Source: CAYTKU01 sp964550845 (GTDB taxonomy: Bacteria > Patescibacteriota > Patescibacteriia > Magasanikbacterales > UBA922). Taken from it: a DNA stretch of 38,828 nucleotides. Numbering within the stretch: position 1 is the first letter of the stretch; every line of letters begins with the position of its first letter. The notes under the pieces were generated by a model. It was not told the DNA's origin, made no database searches, and was given only the letters and a program-made list of their open reading frames with translations. Location: assembly GCA_964550845.1 (NCBI GenBank), contig CAZKAD010000006.1:1-38828 (forward strand), read 5' to 3'. Of this stretch, positions 8,414-16,614 are shown piece after piece. A program made the translations under genes and the position numbers.

Positions 8414-8707
8414 TTAGAGGAGATAACGAATCCGATCAAGGCTATTTTCTCCAGTAGCACGATTGATGGCCTGGACAATTTTTGCTTGATTAAGATGAAT
8501 TTCTTGAGAAAGGGCAGAATTGGTACAGGTAATTGTGAGTGTTCTATTTTTTACAAAAAGTGGTTTGACAGATCGAGCGTTTTCGCTACCAACAAACTCC
8601 CCAATGACCTCGCCTGCCATGGTTAAAAGACTCCCCATTTCTACTTGATTCTTGAGGGGTATATCACTAGACATTCTTTTTTTGAGCGCATCACCCAAGG
8701 ACAGCAT
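8414..8707 (-). CDS. DUF721 / DciA-like protein
   Basis: The 97-aa protein resembles the DUF721 family, which includes DciA, the loader of the replicative helicase DnaB in many bacteria. Supporting features are the N-terminal helix, the strand pattern KNRTLTITCTNSALSQEIHLNQ in the middle, and the typical ending IVQAINRATGENSLDRIRYLL, which matches the family's 'in...g...i..irf' close. It lies 11 bp after the UvrD-nuclease gene. CPR genomes often lack other known helicase loaders, so a DciA role is reasonable but inferred. Confidence 0.7.
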   Translation of the reverse strand: MLSLGDALKKRMSSDIPLKNQVEMGSLLTMAGEVIGEFVGSENARSVKPLFVKNRTLTITCTNSALSQEIHLNQAKIVQAINRATGENSLDRIRYLL

Positions 8708-8718
8708 AAAAATATGGT

Positions 8719-11646
8719 TTAGAGTGAACGATATTCACAAATATCTCGAAAATCACAGTGTGTACATGCAAATTGACTTGGAGTTGGTTTAAAATCTCCT
8801 GAATGAATCGATTCAATCGTATTGATCAGTTTCTCTGAAAGTTTCTCAAGTTCAGTATCTTTACCAACAAAAGACATCTTTATATTATCATTCACATAGT
8901 AAAATGTCAGTTTTTCTACTTTTCCAAGATTTCGATACTGTGGCAGACTCTCCGCAGCAATTTGATAAATAAGCAATTGTTCTTTATCTTCAGCCGTGAG
9001 TTTTTCTTTACTTTCACCAGTTTTGTAATCAATAATTTCAATTGCCCCTTCAGGAAGCTGGTCTATCCGGTCAATTCGACCACGTAAAGTATAATCTCCA
9101 ATCTTTATTTTAAAAGCACTTTCAAGGGCAGTAGGAACACGCCAATTCCCTTCTTGTGATTGATAAAAGAGCGTGAGAATATCTTTTCCTTTTTTATAAT
9201 ATTTTTCTTTCTGATACTTATCTTTATACCAGTCTTCGATAAAGTTTTTATGATAAATTTCTAAAAGTTCATCTAAACTCGGCACTGTTACTCCCTCAGA
9301 AGGTGTTGATGTCTCAGGAAGATCAAAAAGTGTTGCTTGTTTTTTGGCATTGATTTCTTGCATTCGCTCGTAAAATTTCTGAAAGGTACTATGAATACTG
9401 GTACCAAAACTAAAACTCGCATTACTTTTCGTTGGAATTTTTATAATATGTGCCAATTTATATTGATAGGGACAGGTCTGATATGATTTGATCTGTGAAA
9501 ACGAAAAAGCCTGAGCAAATTTGTGAACCTGAGCATGAAATTTTTTAGGCTCAGTAGGTTCACTTAGAGAAACGTTTTCGTCTTTTGGTAAAGATATTCC
9601 TTTTTGAATAGAAAATCCGAGTTCATCCAGGAACCGACTGAGTTTTTTCTCTCTCACCCCTCCATAGCTGCTACTACTTAAAAAATACAAACGTTCTTTG
9701 GCGCGAGTCATGGCAACATAAAATAATCGCCTCTCCTCTTGGTAGTGATAATCCCCTTCAGGGAGCTGATCTTTGATTAACTCTATTGGAATTTCGAGGG
9801 AATCACTGCGCCTGCGGGTAGGAAATCGTTCTTCTACAAGATTGATGATGAATACATACTTGAATTCCAGTCCTTTTGAACCATGTACGGTCAAAATATT
9901 AACTGAGTCTGGGGTATCTACAGGTTGATAGAGCTTGCCTTCGTCCCCTGATTCAATCGTGTAATTATACTGTTCAAGAAATCCATGAAGGTGCGCATCA
10001 AGAGTCGTTTCTTCATAACGTTTGAGCAGTTCAAAAAATTGATTGAGCTGACGAATTTGGTGAATGATGGTTTGATTATTATTTTTTTCTTGCTCAGTTA
10101 AATATTTGAGACACCCACTTCGCTCCAAAAAATGATAGAGCAAGAGACTGGGTTTTTCACTCCGTGATTCGGTAAGGCCTTCTTGTAAAAGTGAAAAAAA
10201 TTTATTGGCGATCTCCAGTCCAGGAAGCGAAAATTGAAATTCTTGAGCATTTTTTATTATTTCATAATAGGTTAAAGATTTTTTCTTGGCAAAAAAAGTC
10301 AATCGCTGCATATCTTCTTCTGGCAACTTGAGGCAGGGCATCCGAAGGAGACGATAAATTGAGTTTGAATCAAAATAATTATCAAGCAACTTGAAATAAT
10401 TGACGGCATCCATCACCAGTGGTTGACGAAAGAGCCCGACTGAAGAGAGAAATTCATACGGTATTCCTGCCTGCTGAAGTCCTTGAAGAAACGGTTCAAC
10501 ATGGCTGTTGGCACGAGCGAGAAGAGCAAAGTCATCCCAGGCTGTATCTGGATTTTCGCTTTTCAGTCGTATGATTTCTTTTACAACATTTTTAACTTCC
10601 CCATCAAGTGTTGAACTATGCAGGTGCACGACTGCGCAAGCTGGATATTTGACTTGTGATTTGAGTTTTTTATCAATATGAAGTTTGGCTTCCAGTCGAT
10701 CAGGATTGTTATTTTGAATAGAACTATACGCAGTATCGAGGATCTTTTGACCTGAACGATAATTTTCATTAAGGACAATATGTTTGGCTTGTAGAAAATC
10801 TTCTTGAAAACGCAAAATATTGGACACCGACGCACCACGGAAGGCGTAGATACTCTGGTCATCGTCCCCGACGACAGAAAGTTGTCTCCCCTTTGATAAG
10901 AGCTTGGTGAATACATACTGCGCGTAATTCACATCTTGAAATTCATCGACCAATATATATTTGTATTGTTCTTGTATTTTTTTCAAAATATTTGGACGCT
11001 CGCGAAATAATTTTACGCAGTAAAAAATCAAATCACCAAAATCCAAAAAGCCTTTATCCAGGAGAAGTTGATTGTACTTATGATAGGCATTTGAAAGTTC
11101 TCCAAGACGATATTTCTCTTCTGTGTTATCAGTATCGAGTTTCAAATTTTCAGCATACTCGAGATATTCTTGTGGAGTAATAAGTTCATCTTTGCATTTA
11201 CTGAAATGTTTCAAAAATTCATGAATATGACGCATGGGATTGCCTAAGGGTCGAAAATAATTTAGGTCAAAATCATAAATATGCTCACGCATGAGAAGCC
11301 AGGCATCAGTCTCGGTAATGAGTTTAAAATTGTTAGGTAGGCCAATCTCCAGGCCATATTCTTCAAGCAGCCGTTGACAGAAGGTATGAAAGGTCGAAAT
11401 TTGAATATTGCTATAAGATAATTTGAGCCTGTCATCGACACGTTCTTCCATTTCCAAAGCTGCCTTATCCGTGAAAGTAAGAGCCACGATTTCTTCAGGA
11501 TGAGCCAGTCCTTTTTCAATCAAATAAGCAATTTTTTCTGTAATCACGGTCGTCTTCCCAGTCCCGGCTCCAGCTACGATCAAAAGCGGGCCTGCGGTAT
11601 ATTCCACGGCCTCTTGCTGCGCCTTATTCAAACTTTTTTTGATCAT
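8719..11646 (-). CDS. UvrD/AddA-type DNA helicase with C-terminal PD-(D/E)XK nuclease and Fe-S cysteines
   Basis: A 975-aa superfamily 1A helicase fused to a RecB-like nuclease, probably acting in double-strand-break end processing. The N-terminal Q motif (LNKAQQEAV) is followed by Walker A (GAGTGKT, residues 26-32), motif II VDEFQD (about 235), motif III GDDDQSIYAFRGA and motif VI YVAMTRAKERLYF. The C-terminal part (about 725-975) has FSFSQIKSYQTCPYQYK, GRIDRID and IDYKTGES, as in PD-(D/E)XK nucleases. Four cysteines (the one in TCPYQY plus C961, C964 and C970) match the AddB/Cas4-type 4Fe-4S arrangement. Its ATG overlaps the TGA of the upstream FMN-reductase gene (ATGA), implying translational coupling. 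No separate AddB or RecC partner is seen. Confidence 0.93.
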   Translation of the reverse strand: MIKKSLNKAQQEAVEYTAGPLLIVAGAGTGKTTVITEKIAYLIEKGLAHPEEIVALTFTDKAALEMEERVDDRLKLSYSNIQISTFHTFCQRLLEEYGLEIGLPNNFKLITETDAWLLMREHIYDFDLNYFRPLGNPMRHIHEFLKHFSKCKDELITPQEYLEYAENLKLDTDNTEEKYRLGELSNAYHKYNQLLLDKGFLDFGDLIFYCVKLFRERPNILKKIQEQYKYILVDEFQDVNYAQYVFTKLLSKGRQLSVVGDDDQSIYAFRGASVSNILRFQEDFLQAKHIVLNENYRSGQKILDTAYSSIQNNNPDRLEAKLHIDKKLKSQVKYPACAVVHLHSSTLDGEVKNVVKEIIRLKSENPDTAWDDFALLARANSHVEPFLQGLQQAGIPYEFLSSVGLFRQPLVMDAVNYFKLLDNYFDSNSIYRLLRMPCLKLPEEDMQRLTFFAKKKSLTYYEIIKNAQEFQFSLPGLEIANKFFSLLQEGLTESRSEKPSLLLYHFLERSGCLKYLTEQEKNNNQTIIHQIRQLNQFFELLKRYEETTLDAHLHGFLEQYNYTIESGDEGKLYQPVDTPDSVNILTVHGSKGLEFKYVFIINLVEERFPTRRRSDSLEIPIELIKDQLPEGDYHYQEERRLFYVAMTRAKERLYFLSSSSYGGVREKKLSRFLDELGFSIQKGISLPKDENVSLSEPTEPKKFHAQVHKFAQAFSFSQIKSYQTCPYQYKLAHIIKIPTKSNASFSFGTSIHSTFQKFYERMQEINAKKQATLFDLPETSTPSEGVTVPSLDELLEIYHKNFIEDWYKDKYQKEKYYKKGKDILTLFYQSQEGNWRVPTALESAFKIKIGDYTLRGRIDRIDQLPEGAIEIIDYKTGESKEKLTAEDKEQLLIYQIAAESLPQYRNLGKVEKLTFYYVNDNIKMSFVGKDTELEKLSEKLINTIESIHSGDFKPTPSQFACTHCDFRDICEYRSL

Positions 11647-12212
11647 ACACCACTTTTACTTTCACGCATTTTTTTCACATCACGCGTATACTCGAATACT
11701 TTTTTTACAAACTTCTCAGTCCGCTCATGATAATGTTCGTCTTTTGGAACATCATTTTCATCAAACACGTCTTTGATATTGGGAAATGACAGCGGTTCTG
11801 GCACAAAGACCATTTTTAAATAATTCCAAATTGGTTGGAGGTGTTCAATCACCCGAACCCCACCAAAATCACCAGAAGAAACTCCAACCACCGCTACGGC
11901 TTTCTTTTCATATTCACTGTAGGCATAATCAAGCAAAATTTTTAGCTCTCCGGGATATCCATGATTATATTCAGGAATCACCACCACAAAACCATCTGCC
12001 CTGCCCGCCAATTCTTGCCAGGGTTTTGTTATAGAGCTGTTCATCCACGGAGCATAAGTCACGGATGTTTTTACCCAATCACGAACATCAATAAATTGCG
12101 TTTCTATTTGTTCATGCTTTTGTAACTCAGCAAAAAGAAAGCGAGCTGCTTTTTCTGACTGACGTCCTTCACGAGCAGTTCCAAGAATAAGAGGGATAAA
12201 AAGTTTTGACAT
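11643..12212 (-). CDS. NAD(P)H-dependent FMN reductase, flavodoxin-like fold
   Basis: The 189-aa protein belongs to the NADPH-dependent FMN reductase family (SsuE/ArsH/chromate-reductase relatives), which reduces flavins or quinones in the cytoplasm. The FMN phosphate loop GTAREGRQSEKAA lies near residue 13. The family signature PEYNHGYPGELKILLDYAY is near residue 100, and VGVSSGDFGGVRVIEHLQ follows. The physiological substrate cannot be told from sequence. It has its own promoter (12242-12270) and overlaps the UvrD-nuclease start by 4 bp. Confidence 0.9.
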   Translation of the reverse strand: MSKLFIPLILGTAREGRQSEKAARFLFAELQKHEQIETQFIDVRDWVKTSVTYAPWMNSSITKPWQELAGRADGFVVVIPEYNHGYPGELKILLDYAYSEYEKKAVAVVGVSSGDFGGVRVIEHLQPIWNYLKMVFVPEPLSFPNIKDVFDENDVPKDEHYHERTEKFVKKVFEYTRDVKKMRESKSGV

Positions 12213-12241
12213 AGAAACGTATATAAAAAATTTACTCTTTT

Positions 12242-12270
12242 AGAATAGCATAGGCAGGGGTGCTCTTCAA
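12242..12270 (-). promoter_or_regulatory. Predicted promoter of the FMN reductase-UvrD-DUF721 operon
   Basis: Read on the minus strand: -35 TTGAAG (12270-12265), 17-bp spacer, -10 TATTCT (12247-12242) preceded by TGC, an extended -10. It lies directly downstream of the terminator at 12275-12325. Confidence 0.6.
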
Positions 12271-12274
12271 GTAC

Positions 12275-12325
12275 AAAAAAACCACTCTGATACTTTACAA
12301 AATATGTAAAAATTACAGAGTGGTT
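12275..12325 (-). terminator. Intrinsic terminator behind the 97-aa membrane protein gene
   Basis: AAACCACTCTG (12279-12289) pairs perfectly with CAGAGTGGTTT (12315-12325). A smaller TTTAC/GTAAA hairpin sits inside the loop. On the minus strand the stem is followed by a U-run. Confidence 0.85.
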
Positions 12326-12388
12326 TCTACGGGTTGGGCTCTTCGCCGAGAAGTGGAACATCGTCCAATTTCATAGATTAGATTAAAA

Positions 12389-12682
12389 TTAAATTTCTTG
12401 TGATGCAGGTGCTCCTAAAAGTGAAGCTTTTGCCTGTTTTTTGGCCTTTAACTGAAAGTAATAGGTGCTGAGCATGGTGCCAAGCGCACAGCCAATTGCA
12501 TAAACAGCAATGAGTCTCCAGTTTCCCATGTCTTCAAGTATAGTCTGAAGGACATAATACCAAGTAACGATATTGATAACCGTTACTACACCACTGGCCA
12601 TGATCTTGTTATCGCTCACAAGTTTGGTCCAGGCGGAAATAATGACCATGTCAATAAAACCGATAAAGAAAAGCAGTACCAT
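12389..12682 (-). CDS. Small membrane protein, resembles the DUF5698/UPF0316 N-terminal region
   Basis: The 97-aa protein has three hydrophobic segments (about residues 1-18, 27-48 and 55-75) and a polar C-terminal tail rich in Lys and Ala. The pattern FFIGFIDMVIISAWTKLV...W..VLQTILEDMGNWRLIAVYAIGCALGT resembles the membrane part of DUF5698/UPF0316 proteins ('aYalGfalGt'). It lacks the cytoplasmic DUF2179 domain found in the longer members. Function is unknown. It is monocistronic, with a consensus promoter, a folded leader of about 110 nt and a strong terminator. Confidence 0.75.
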   Translation of the reverse strand: MVLLFFIGFIDMVIISAWTKLVSDNKIMASGVVTVINIVTWYYVLQTILEDMGNWRLIAVYAIGCALGTMLSTYYFQLKAKKQAKASLLGAPASQEI

Positions 12683-12795
12683 AATATCGAATATTAAATT
12701 GTGAATGACCGAGCGACCTTTTTAACCCTCTGTATGGCCAAAGGGTAAAAAAATACGCTTCCCTTAGCGAAATTGAGAAAACGTATTTATTTGGC
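12683..12795 (-). other. Folded 5' leader of the 97-aa membrane protein gene
   Basis: Between a consensus promoter and the start codon lie about 110 nt that can fold. On the minus strand GGCCAAA near the 5' end can pair with TTTGGCC, enclosing AAATACG/CGTATTT and a small CGCT/AGCG hairpin. The CGTATTT arm runs into a T7 stretch, which makes a terminator-like shape. A third stem, ACCCT/AGGGT, partly overlaps TTTGGCC. This could be an attenuator or riboswitch. I do not recognise a known riboswitch class. Confidence 0.4.
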
Positions 12796-12798
12796 CTT

Positions 12799-12827
12799 AT
12801 TATAGCCTATTTTAGAGGTTTTGTCAA
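12799..12827 (-). promoter_or_regulatory. Perfect-consensus sigma70 promoter of the 97-aa membrane protein
   Basis: Read on the minus strand: -35 TTGACA (12827-12822), 17-bp spacer, -10 TATAAT (12804-12799). Both hexamers match consensus exactly. It starts just after the typA terminator. Confidence 0.8.
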
Positions 12828-12832
12828 TCTAC

Positions 12833-12859
12833 AAAAAAAGCCCCAACTTTCGTCAGGGC
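12833..12859 (-). terminator. Intrinsic terminator of typA
   Basis: On the minus strand, GCCCTGAC and GTTGGGGC form an 8-bp stem with wobbles around a GAAA tetraloop (12840-12859). Seven U residues follow (12839-12833). It lies 15 bp after the typA stop codon. Confidence 0.9.
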
Positions 12860-12873
12860 CTTATTCTAAAATT

Positions 12874-14667
12874 CTATTTATTTCCACCACGACTCATGCG
12901 AACGCGTTCGTTTTCTGTCAAAAACTGTTTGCGAAGGCGGATATTGTTTGGAGTGATTTCAAGGTATTCATCTTCTGCCATGATTTCCATTCCCCTCTCG
13001 AGGGTAATCGGAAGTGGTGGAGTCAGAATAATTGCGTCGTCGGAACCGCTGGCACGCATGTTGGTAAGCTGTTTTCCTTTGGTTGGATTTACTGCCATTT
13101 CATTGCCTTTGGCCACGTTTCCAATAACCATACCTTCATAGACCTCAGTATTTGGTCCAATATAGAGTACTCCACGATCCTGAAGGTTCCAAAGCGAGTA
13201 ACCCAAAGCTTTCCCCGTAACACTGGAAATCATAGACCCCACAGAACGTTTTTCAATTTCTCCAACATATGGACGAAAACCAATCACACGAGAGGCAAGA
13301 ATTCCTTCTCCACGGGTATCCATAATAAATTCACCACGATAACCAAGAAGCCCACGAGTTGGAATTTCAAAAATAATACGAGTCATGTTGCCGTTATTTT
13401 GCATGTTCGTCATGTTGCCTTTTCGTTTACTCATCTTTTCAATTACAATACCCATGAACTCTGTCGGTACATCAACAGTCGCTTCTTCAAATGGTTCCAT
13501 CTTATCTTTTCCTTCCATTTTGATAATAACCTGTGGTTGTGAAACCTGAAGTTCATATCCTTCACGGCGCATATTTTCAAGCAGAATGGCAATGTGCATT
13601 TCACCTCGTCCATAGACTTTGTAATGATCAGAGGCATCGAAATCAATTTTGAGTCCCACATTGACTTCCAGTTCTTTTTCAAGGCGTTCTCTAATCTGAC
13701 TATTGGTCACAAATTTCCCATCTTTTCCGGCAAAAGGAGAACTATTGACCAAAAAGTTCATGGCAATAGTAGGTTCATCAATAGTGATAGCAGGAAGCGG
13801 TTCTTGCGAATCATTTTGACAAATCGTTTCACCAATATAGATGTCTGAGATACCAGCAATCATGACAATATCTCCAGCTTGAGCTTCTGGCACTTCTTTA
13901 CGATTTGTCCCGTGAAAACTATAAATTTTAGTAATACTTCCATTTCGTTTTTCTCCATCAGGTTTTTTGACAACAACTTTATCTCCAACTTTCAAAATAC
14001 CTTCATATACGCGACCAACGGCCATACGTCCAAGAAAGTTATCATAGGCAAGGTTAAATGGCTGCATACGGAAAGGACTTGTCGTATCAGATGGTGCTGC
14101 TGGCACATGAGAGAGAACCATATCAAGCAGTGGAGAAAGGTCTTTGGCCTCGTCACTCATCTTGAGTTTGGCTACACCAAGTTTCCCAATCGCATAGACG
14201 GTTGGAAAATTGAGTTGCTCATCATTGGCACCAAGATCCATAAAAAGTTCAAGAACCTGATCGTGTACCACATCTGGCTGTGCAGCGGGCTTGTCAATTT
14301 TATTGACAACCACAATTGGTTTGAGACCCAGTTCGAGAGATTTTTTGAGTACAAACTTAGTCTGAGGCATTGGACCTTCCTGCGCATCAACAACCAAAAG
14401 CACAGAGTCAATCGATCGAAGCACACGTTCTACCTCTGAACCAAAGTCAGCATGGCCTGGGGTATCAACGATATTGATTTTTACATCTTTATAAAAAAGA
14501 GAGGCATTTTTGGCATAAATGGTAATACCACGCTCACGCTCAAGAGCATTACTATCCATACTTACACTCTCGTCTGTTACCATTCCAGTTTGGCGCATCA
14601 AAGAATCGGTAAGAGTGGTCTTGCCGTGGTCTACGTGAGCGATGATGGCGATATTACGAATTTGCAT
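12874..14667 (-). CDS. typA: Ribosome-associated GTPase TypA/BipA
   Basis: TypA/BipA is an EF-G-like GTPase that binds the 70S ribosome and supports ribosome assembly and stress adaptation. The 597-aa length is typical. The GTPase domain shows G1 AHVDHGKTTL (residues 10-19), G2 RGITIYAK, G3 DTPGHADF and G4 NKIDKP. The beta-barrel, the EF-G domain III/V-like repeats (ending GEFIMDTRGEGILASRVIGF) and the BipA-specific C-terminal domain with RKQFL near the end are all present. It is monocistronic, with a strong promoter, a leader of about 85 nt carrying the nested-hairpin element, and its own terminator. Confidence 0.97.
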   Translation of the reverse strand: MQIRNIAIIAHVDHGKTTLTDSLMRQTGMVTDESVSMDSNALERERGITIYAKNASLFYKDVKINIVDTPGHADFGSEVERVLRSIDSVLLVVDAQEGPMPQTKFVLKKSLELGLKPIVVVNKIDKPAAQPDVVHDQVLELFMDLGANDEQLNFPTVYAIGKLGVAKLKMSDEAKDLSPLLDMVLSHVPAAPSDTTSPFRMQPFNLAYDNFLGRMAVGRVYEGILKVGDKVVVKKPDGEKRNGSITKIYSFHGTNRKEVPEAQAGDIVMIAGISDIYIGETICQNDSQEPLPAITIDEPTIAMNFLVNSSPFAGKDGKFVTNSQIRERLEKELEVNVGLKIDFDASDHYKVYGRGEMHIAILLENMRREGYELQVSQPQVIIKMEGKDKMEPFEEATVDVPTEFMGIVIEKMSKRKGNMTNMQNNGNMTRIIFEIPTRGLLGYRGEFIMDTRGEGILASRVIGFRPYVGEIEKRSVGSMISSVTGKALGYSLWNLQDRGVLYIGPNTEVYEGMVIGNVAKGNEMAVNPTKGKQLTNMRASGSDDAIILTPPLPITLERGMEIMAEDEYLEITPNNIRLRKQFLTENERVRMSRGGNK

Positions 14668-14683
14668 AAAACCTGAGGTAATG

Positions 14684-14737
14684 TTATCGTCGCTTGTTCG
14701 CCCTGATGTTAGGTCAGGGTCTTACTTAGCTCGATAA
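14684..14737 (-). repeat. Nested-hairpin element in the typA leader
   Basis: Outer arms TTATCG (14684-14689) and CGATAA (14732-14737) enclose a hairpin CCCTGA-TGTTAGG-TCAGGG (14701-14719). The connecting segments resemble those of unit B in the greA leader. Relative to that copy both stems differ on both sides while the TGTTA-G loop is kept. It lies inside the predicted typA leader. Confidence 0.65.
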
Positions 14738-14759
14738 TCAGAAAAATAATTAGGCCATG

Positions 14760-14788
14760 AGTATAGCCCAAAAATGAGCTTTTGTCAA
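14760..14788 (-). promoter_or_regulatory. Predicted sigma70 promoter of typA
   Basis: Read on the minus strand: -35 TTGACA (14788-14783), 17-bp spacer, -10 TATACT (14765-14760) preceded by GGGC. It lies within a few bases of the stop codon of the second GNAT-like gene. Confidence 0.75.
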
Positions 14789-14792
14789 ACGA

Positions 14793-15689
14793 CTATTCTG
14801 AGGGAAGACGAAACTGATACTGAGGCGATCTTTCGAGGTGAAAAAGCCCTTTCCAGCCACAATCAGAACATCCGGCATTAAAAACCTGTGCACCAGCTTC
14901 AAGAGCGGTTTCAATATTTTTTAGGTGTATATACGACTTCATATCACGTGGTGCTGAAGTATTCACTCCTAAATTAAGATATTCATATGTTTTATCATGG
15001 CCAATGACTGCCAAAGATACACCTAAGAGTTCATTCTCTTTATAAAAACTTAAAAGGTAAATCGGATGCTTAAAAGAGAGAATTTCTCGAAAAGACTCTT
15101 TTCGACCCTTTAAATGAAAAGTTGAACTTTCTTGAAAATTTGCAATATTAAATTGAAAAAATTGTTCAATATCTTCAAAATGGTTTTTAATAATATGGAT
15201 ATTTTCGTTTTCAATATGGCGCATCTTTCGTCGCATTTTTCCTCTTCCTTCTCCATCAAAGTATTTTTGAAAGTAATCTTCAAGAGATTGTAAGTCGGAA
15301 AGTGGAAGAAAAAATTTCTCATCCATAACTGGGAGCGCTTTGGTCGCGCTATCATCCCCTATCAGATATTCAAGATTTGTTTTTTCGTGTAACAATTTAT
15401 AGAATTCACGACGTGCTTCTTCATATCCAGGTTTTACATATATCTGATTATTTTCCATATACTGACCGCCAAAAAATTCATACCAATTTTTGTCTGTATT
15501 TTTTTGGAGTGGTAATAATCCAATAGGTTCGTCATTTTCAAATCCGAGAAAGAAGTGGAGAGGATATTCTTCTTGCTTATAAAAAAGCCAACGAAATTCC
15601 CACTCGTCATAGAGCATTTCTCCTGGAGAAAAATGGTGCCACCATTTTCGTGCATTTTCTAGATCCTGTATCTGTTCAAATCGAATCAT
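14793..15689 (-). CDS. BioF2/GNAT-fold acyl- or aminoacyl-transferase, paralogue 2
   Basis: The 298-aa protein resembles the Acetyltransf_6 (BioF2-like, CelD) branch of the GNAT/FemAB fold. The N-terminal half shares SPxExxYDxWEFRxLF and IGxLPLQxNxDKxWxEFFGG with the gene just upstream, so the two arose by duplication. The C-terminal GNAT half ends in CGWKGLFHLERSPQYQFRLP, the family's usual 'GWK..w.f.p..qY.F' close. In this copy, cysteines (AGCSDCGWK) replace the neighbour's AFVGAYGWK. It is the last gene of the ATP-grasp operon, with a 3-bp gap. Acceptor and donor are unknown. Proteins of this fold transfer acyl groups from CoA or amino acids from tRNA. Confidence 0.75.
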   Translation of the reverse strand: MIRFEQIQDLENARKWWHHFSPGEMLYDEWEFRWLFYKQEEYPLHFFLGFENDEPIGLLPLQKNTDKNWYEFFGGQYMENNQIYVKPGYEEARREFYKLLHEKTNLEYLIGDDSATKALPVMDEKFFLPLSDLQSLEDYFQKYFDGEGRGKMRRKMRHIENENIHIIKNHFEDIEQFFQFNIANFQESSTFHLKGRKESFREILSFKHPIYLLSFYKENELLGVSLAVIGHDKTYEYLNLGVNTSAPRDMKSYIHLKNIETALEAGAQVFNAGCSDCGWKGLFHLERSPQYQFRLPSE

Positions 15690-15692
15690 ACA

Positions 15693-16610
15693 TTAGAAAC
15701 CGAAAGTAAATTTATACTGTGCAATGGGTGTGAAATGCCAACGATCTTTCCAACCATAGGCTCCTACAAAAGCATCAAAGTAATTTGCTTTTGTATCAAT
15801 CGCTCTTTGAATATTTTGAACATTGATAAAAGTACTGAGATCTTTGATTTTATCAGGACGTAGTCCAAACAAGAAAAATTCATACCATCCCTTATATTGC
15901 AAAGAAAATGATATGGCTTCCTTTTCTCCATTTATGAGAAAAGTTAAAATTTCTGGAGTAAACTCAGGAATTTTTACCAAATCTCGAAAAATTTCCTGAT
16001 GAAATGGACGATCATTGAAAGAAGAATGATCCCCAAACATCAGCTTGTTATATTCAAACAAAAGCTCTAAATCATCAAAATTGTTCCTCTGAATTTCAAT
16101 CTGGTTTTGTTCAATCTTTTTTATTTTTCGATAAAAAGTATTTTTTGTTTTTCCTTCAAAAGAATCTTCAAGGAAGTCAGTATAAGATTGAAACCCAGTA
16201 AGCGGCAAAACCCATTTTTGATCAGCAACTTCAAATGTTTTTGTAAAATCGTCCTCTGCTCGGATATATTCAAGTTTTATTTTCTCCCCAAGAGTTTTTA
16301 AGTATTCATAAAAATCTTGCCGATAGTTTTCATATCCGGACGCAATAAACAATCGGTTATCCTCCATATAGTCTCCCCCAAAAAACTCAATCCATCCTTT
16401 GTCTGCATTATACTGAAGTGGAAGTACACCAATCATGACACCATCAACAAAACCAACATAAAAACGAATTTCTTTTTGGTGATATTTTTGAAACAAGGCG
16501 CGGAATTCCCAAGAATCATAAATAGTTTCCTCGGGACTTAATTGTTTCCAAATATGTTCTGCCTGTAAAAGGTCTGTCACTCTCTGTATTTCCAAATTTT
16601 TTTTCTCCAT
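15693..16610 (-). CDS. BioF2/GNAT-fold acyl- or aminoacyl-transferase, paralogue 1
   Basis: A 305-aa protein from the ATG at 16610. A longer frame opens at 16694, but that would overlap the end of the ATP-grasp gene. Alignment with the paralogue also begins at MEKKNLEIQRV, and the 16610 start leaves a normal 4-bp gap, so the shorter form is chosen. Conserved blocks are LSPEETIYDSWEFRALF, IGVLPLQYNADKGWIEFFGG and the C-terminal YGWKDRWHFTPIAQYKF, as in BioF2-like (Acetyltransf_6) members of the GNAT fold. The basic stretch KTKNTFYRKIKKIEQ in the middle corresponds to KMRRKMRHIENE in the paralogue. It is co-transcribed with the tandem ATP-grasp ligase. Substrate unknown. Confidence 0.75.
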   Translation of the reverse strand: MEKKNLEIQRVTDLLQAEHIWKQLSPEETIYDSWEFRALFQKYHQKEIRFYVGFVDGVMIGVLPLQYNADKGWIEFFGGDYMEDNRLFIASGYENYRQDFYEYLKTLGEKIKLEYIRAEDDFTKTFEVADQKWVLPLTGFQSYTDFLEDSFEGKTKNTFYRKIKKIEQNQIEIQRNNFDDLELLFEYNKLMFGDHSSFNDRPFHQEIFRDLVKIPEFTPEILTFLINGEKEAISFSLQYKGWYEFFLFGLRPDKIKDLSTFINVQNIQRAIDTKANYFDAFVGAYGWKDRWHFTPIAQYKFTFGF

Positions 16611-16614
16611 AGAT

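Noticed and set aside
11643..11646. Recoded TGA (Gracilibacteria/Absconditabacteria genetic code)
   Set aside because: TGA serves as the stop of the FMN-reductase gene in an ATGA overlap, and no in-frame TGA was needed in any gene read here.
12104..12361. Minus-strand 85-codon frame overlapping the FMN-reductase start
   Set aside because: It runs through the terminator at 12275-12325 and the promoter at 12242-12270 and overlaps a clear gene in another frame; no family resemblance.
12327..12374. 15-codon frame (begins MKLDDVPLLG) between the 97-aa gene and its terminator
   Set aside because: Too short to judge, no Shine-Dalgarno sequence, and it overlaps the approach to the terminator. Kept out of the features although it is cleanly delimited.
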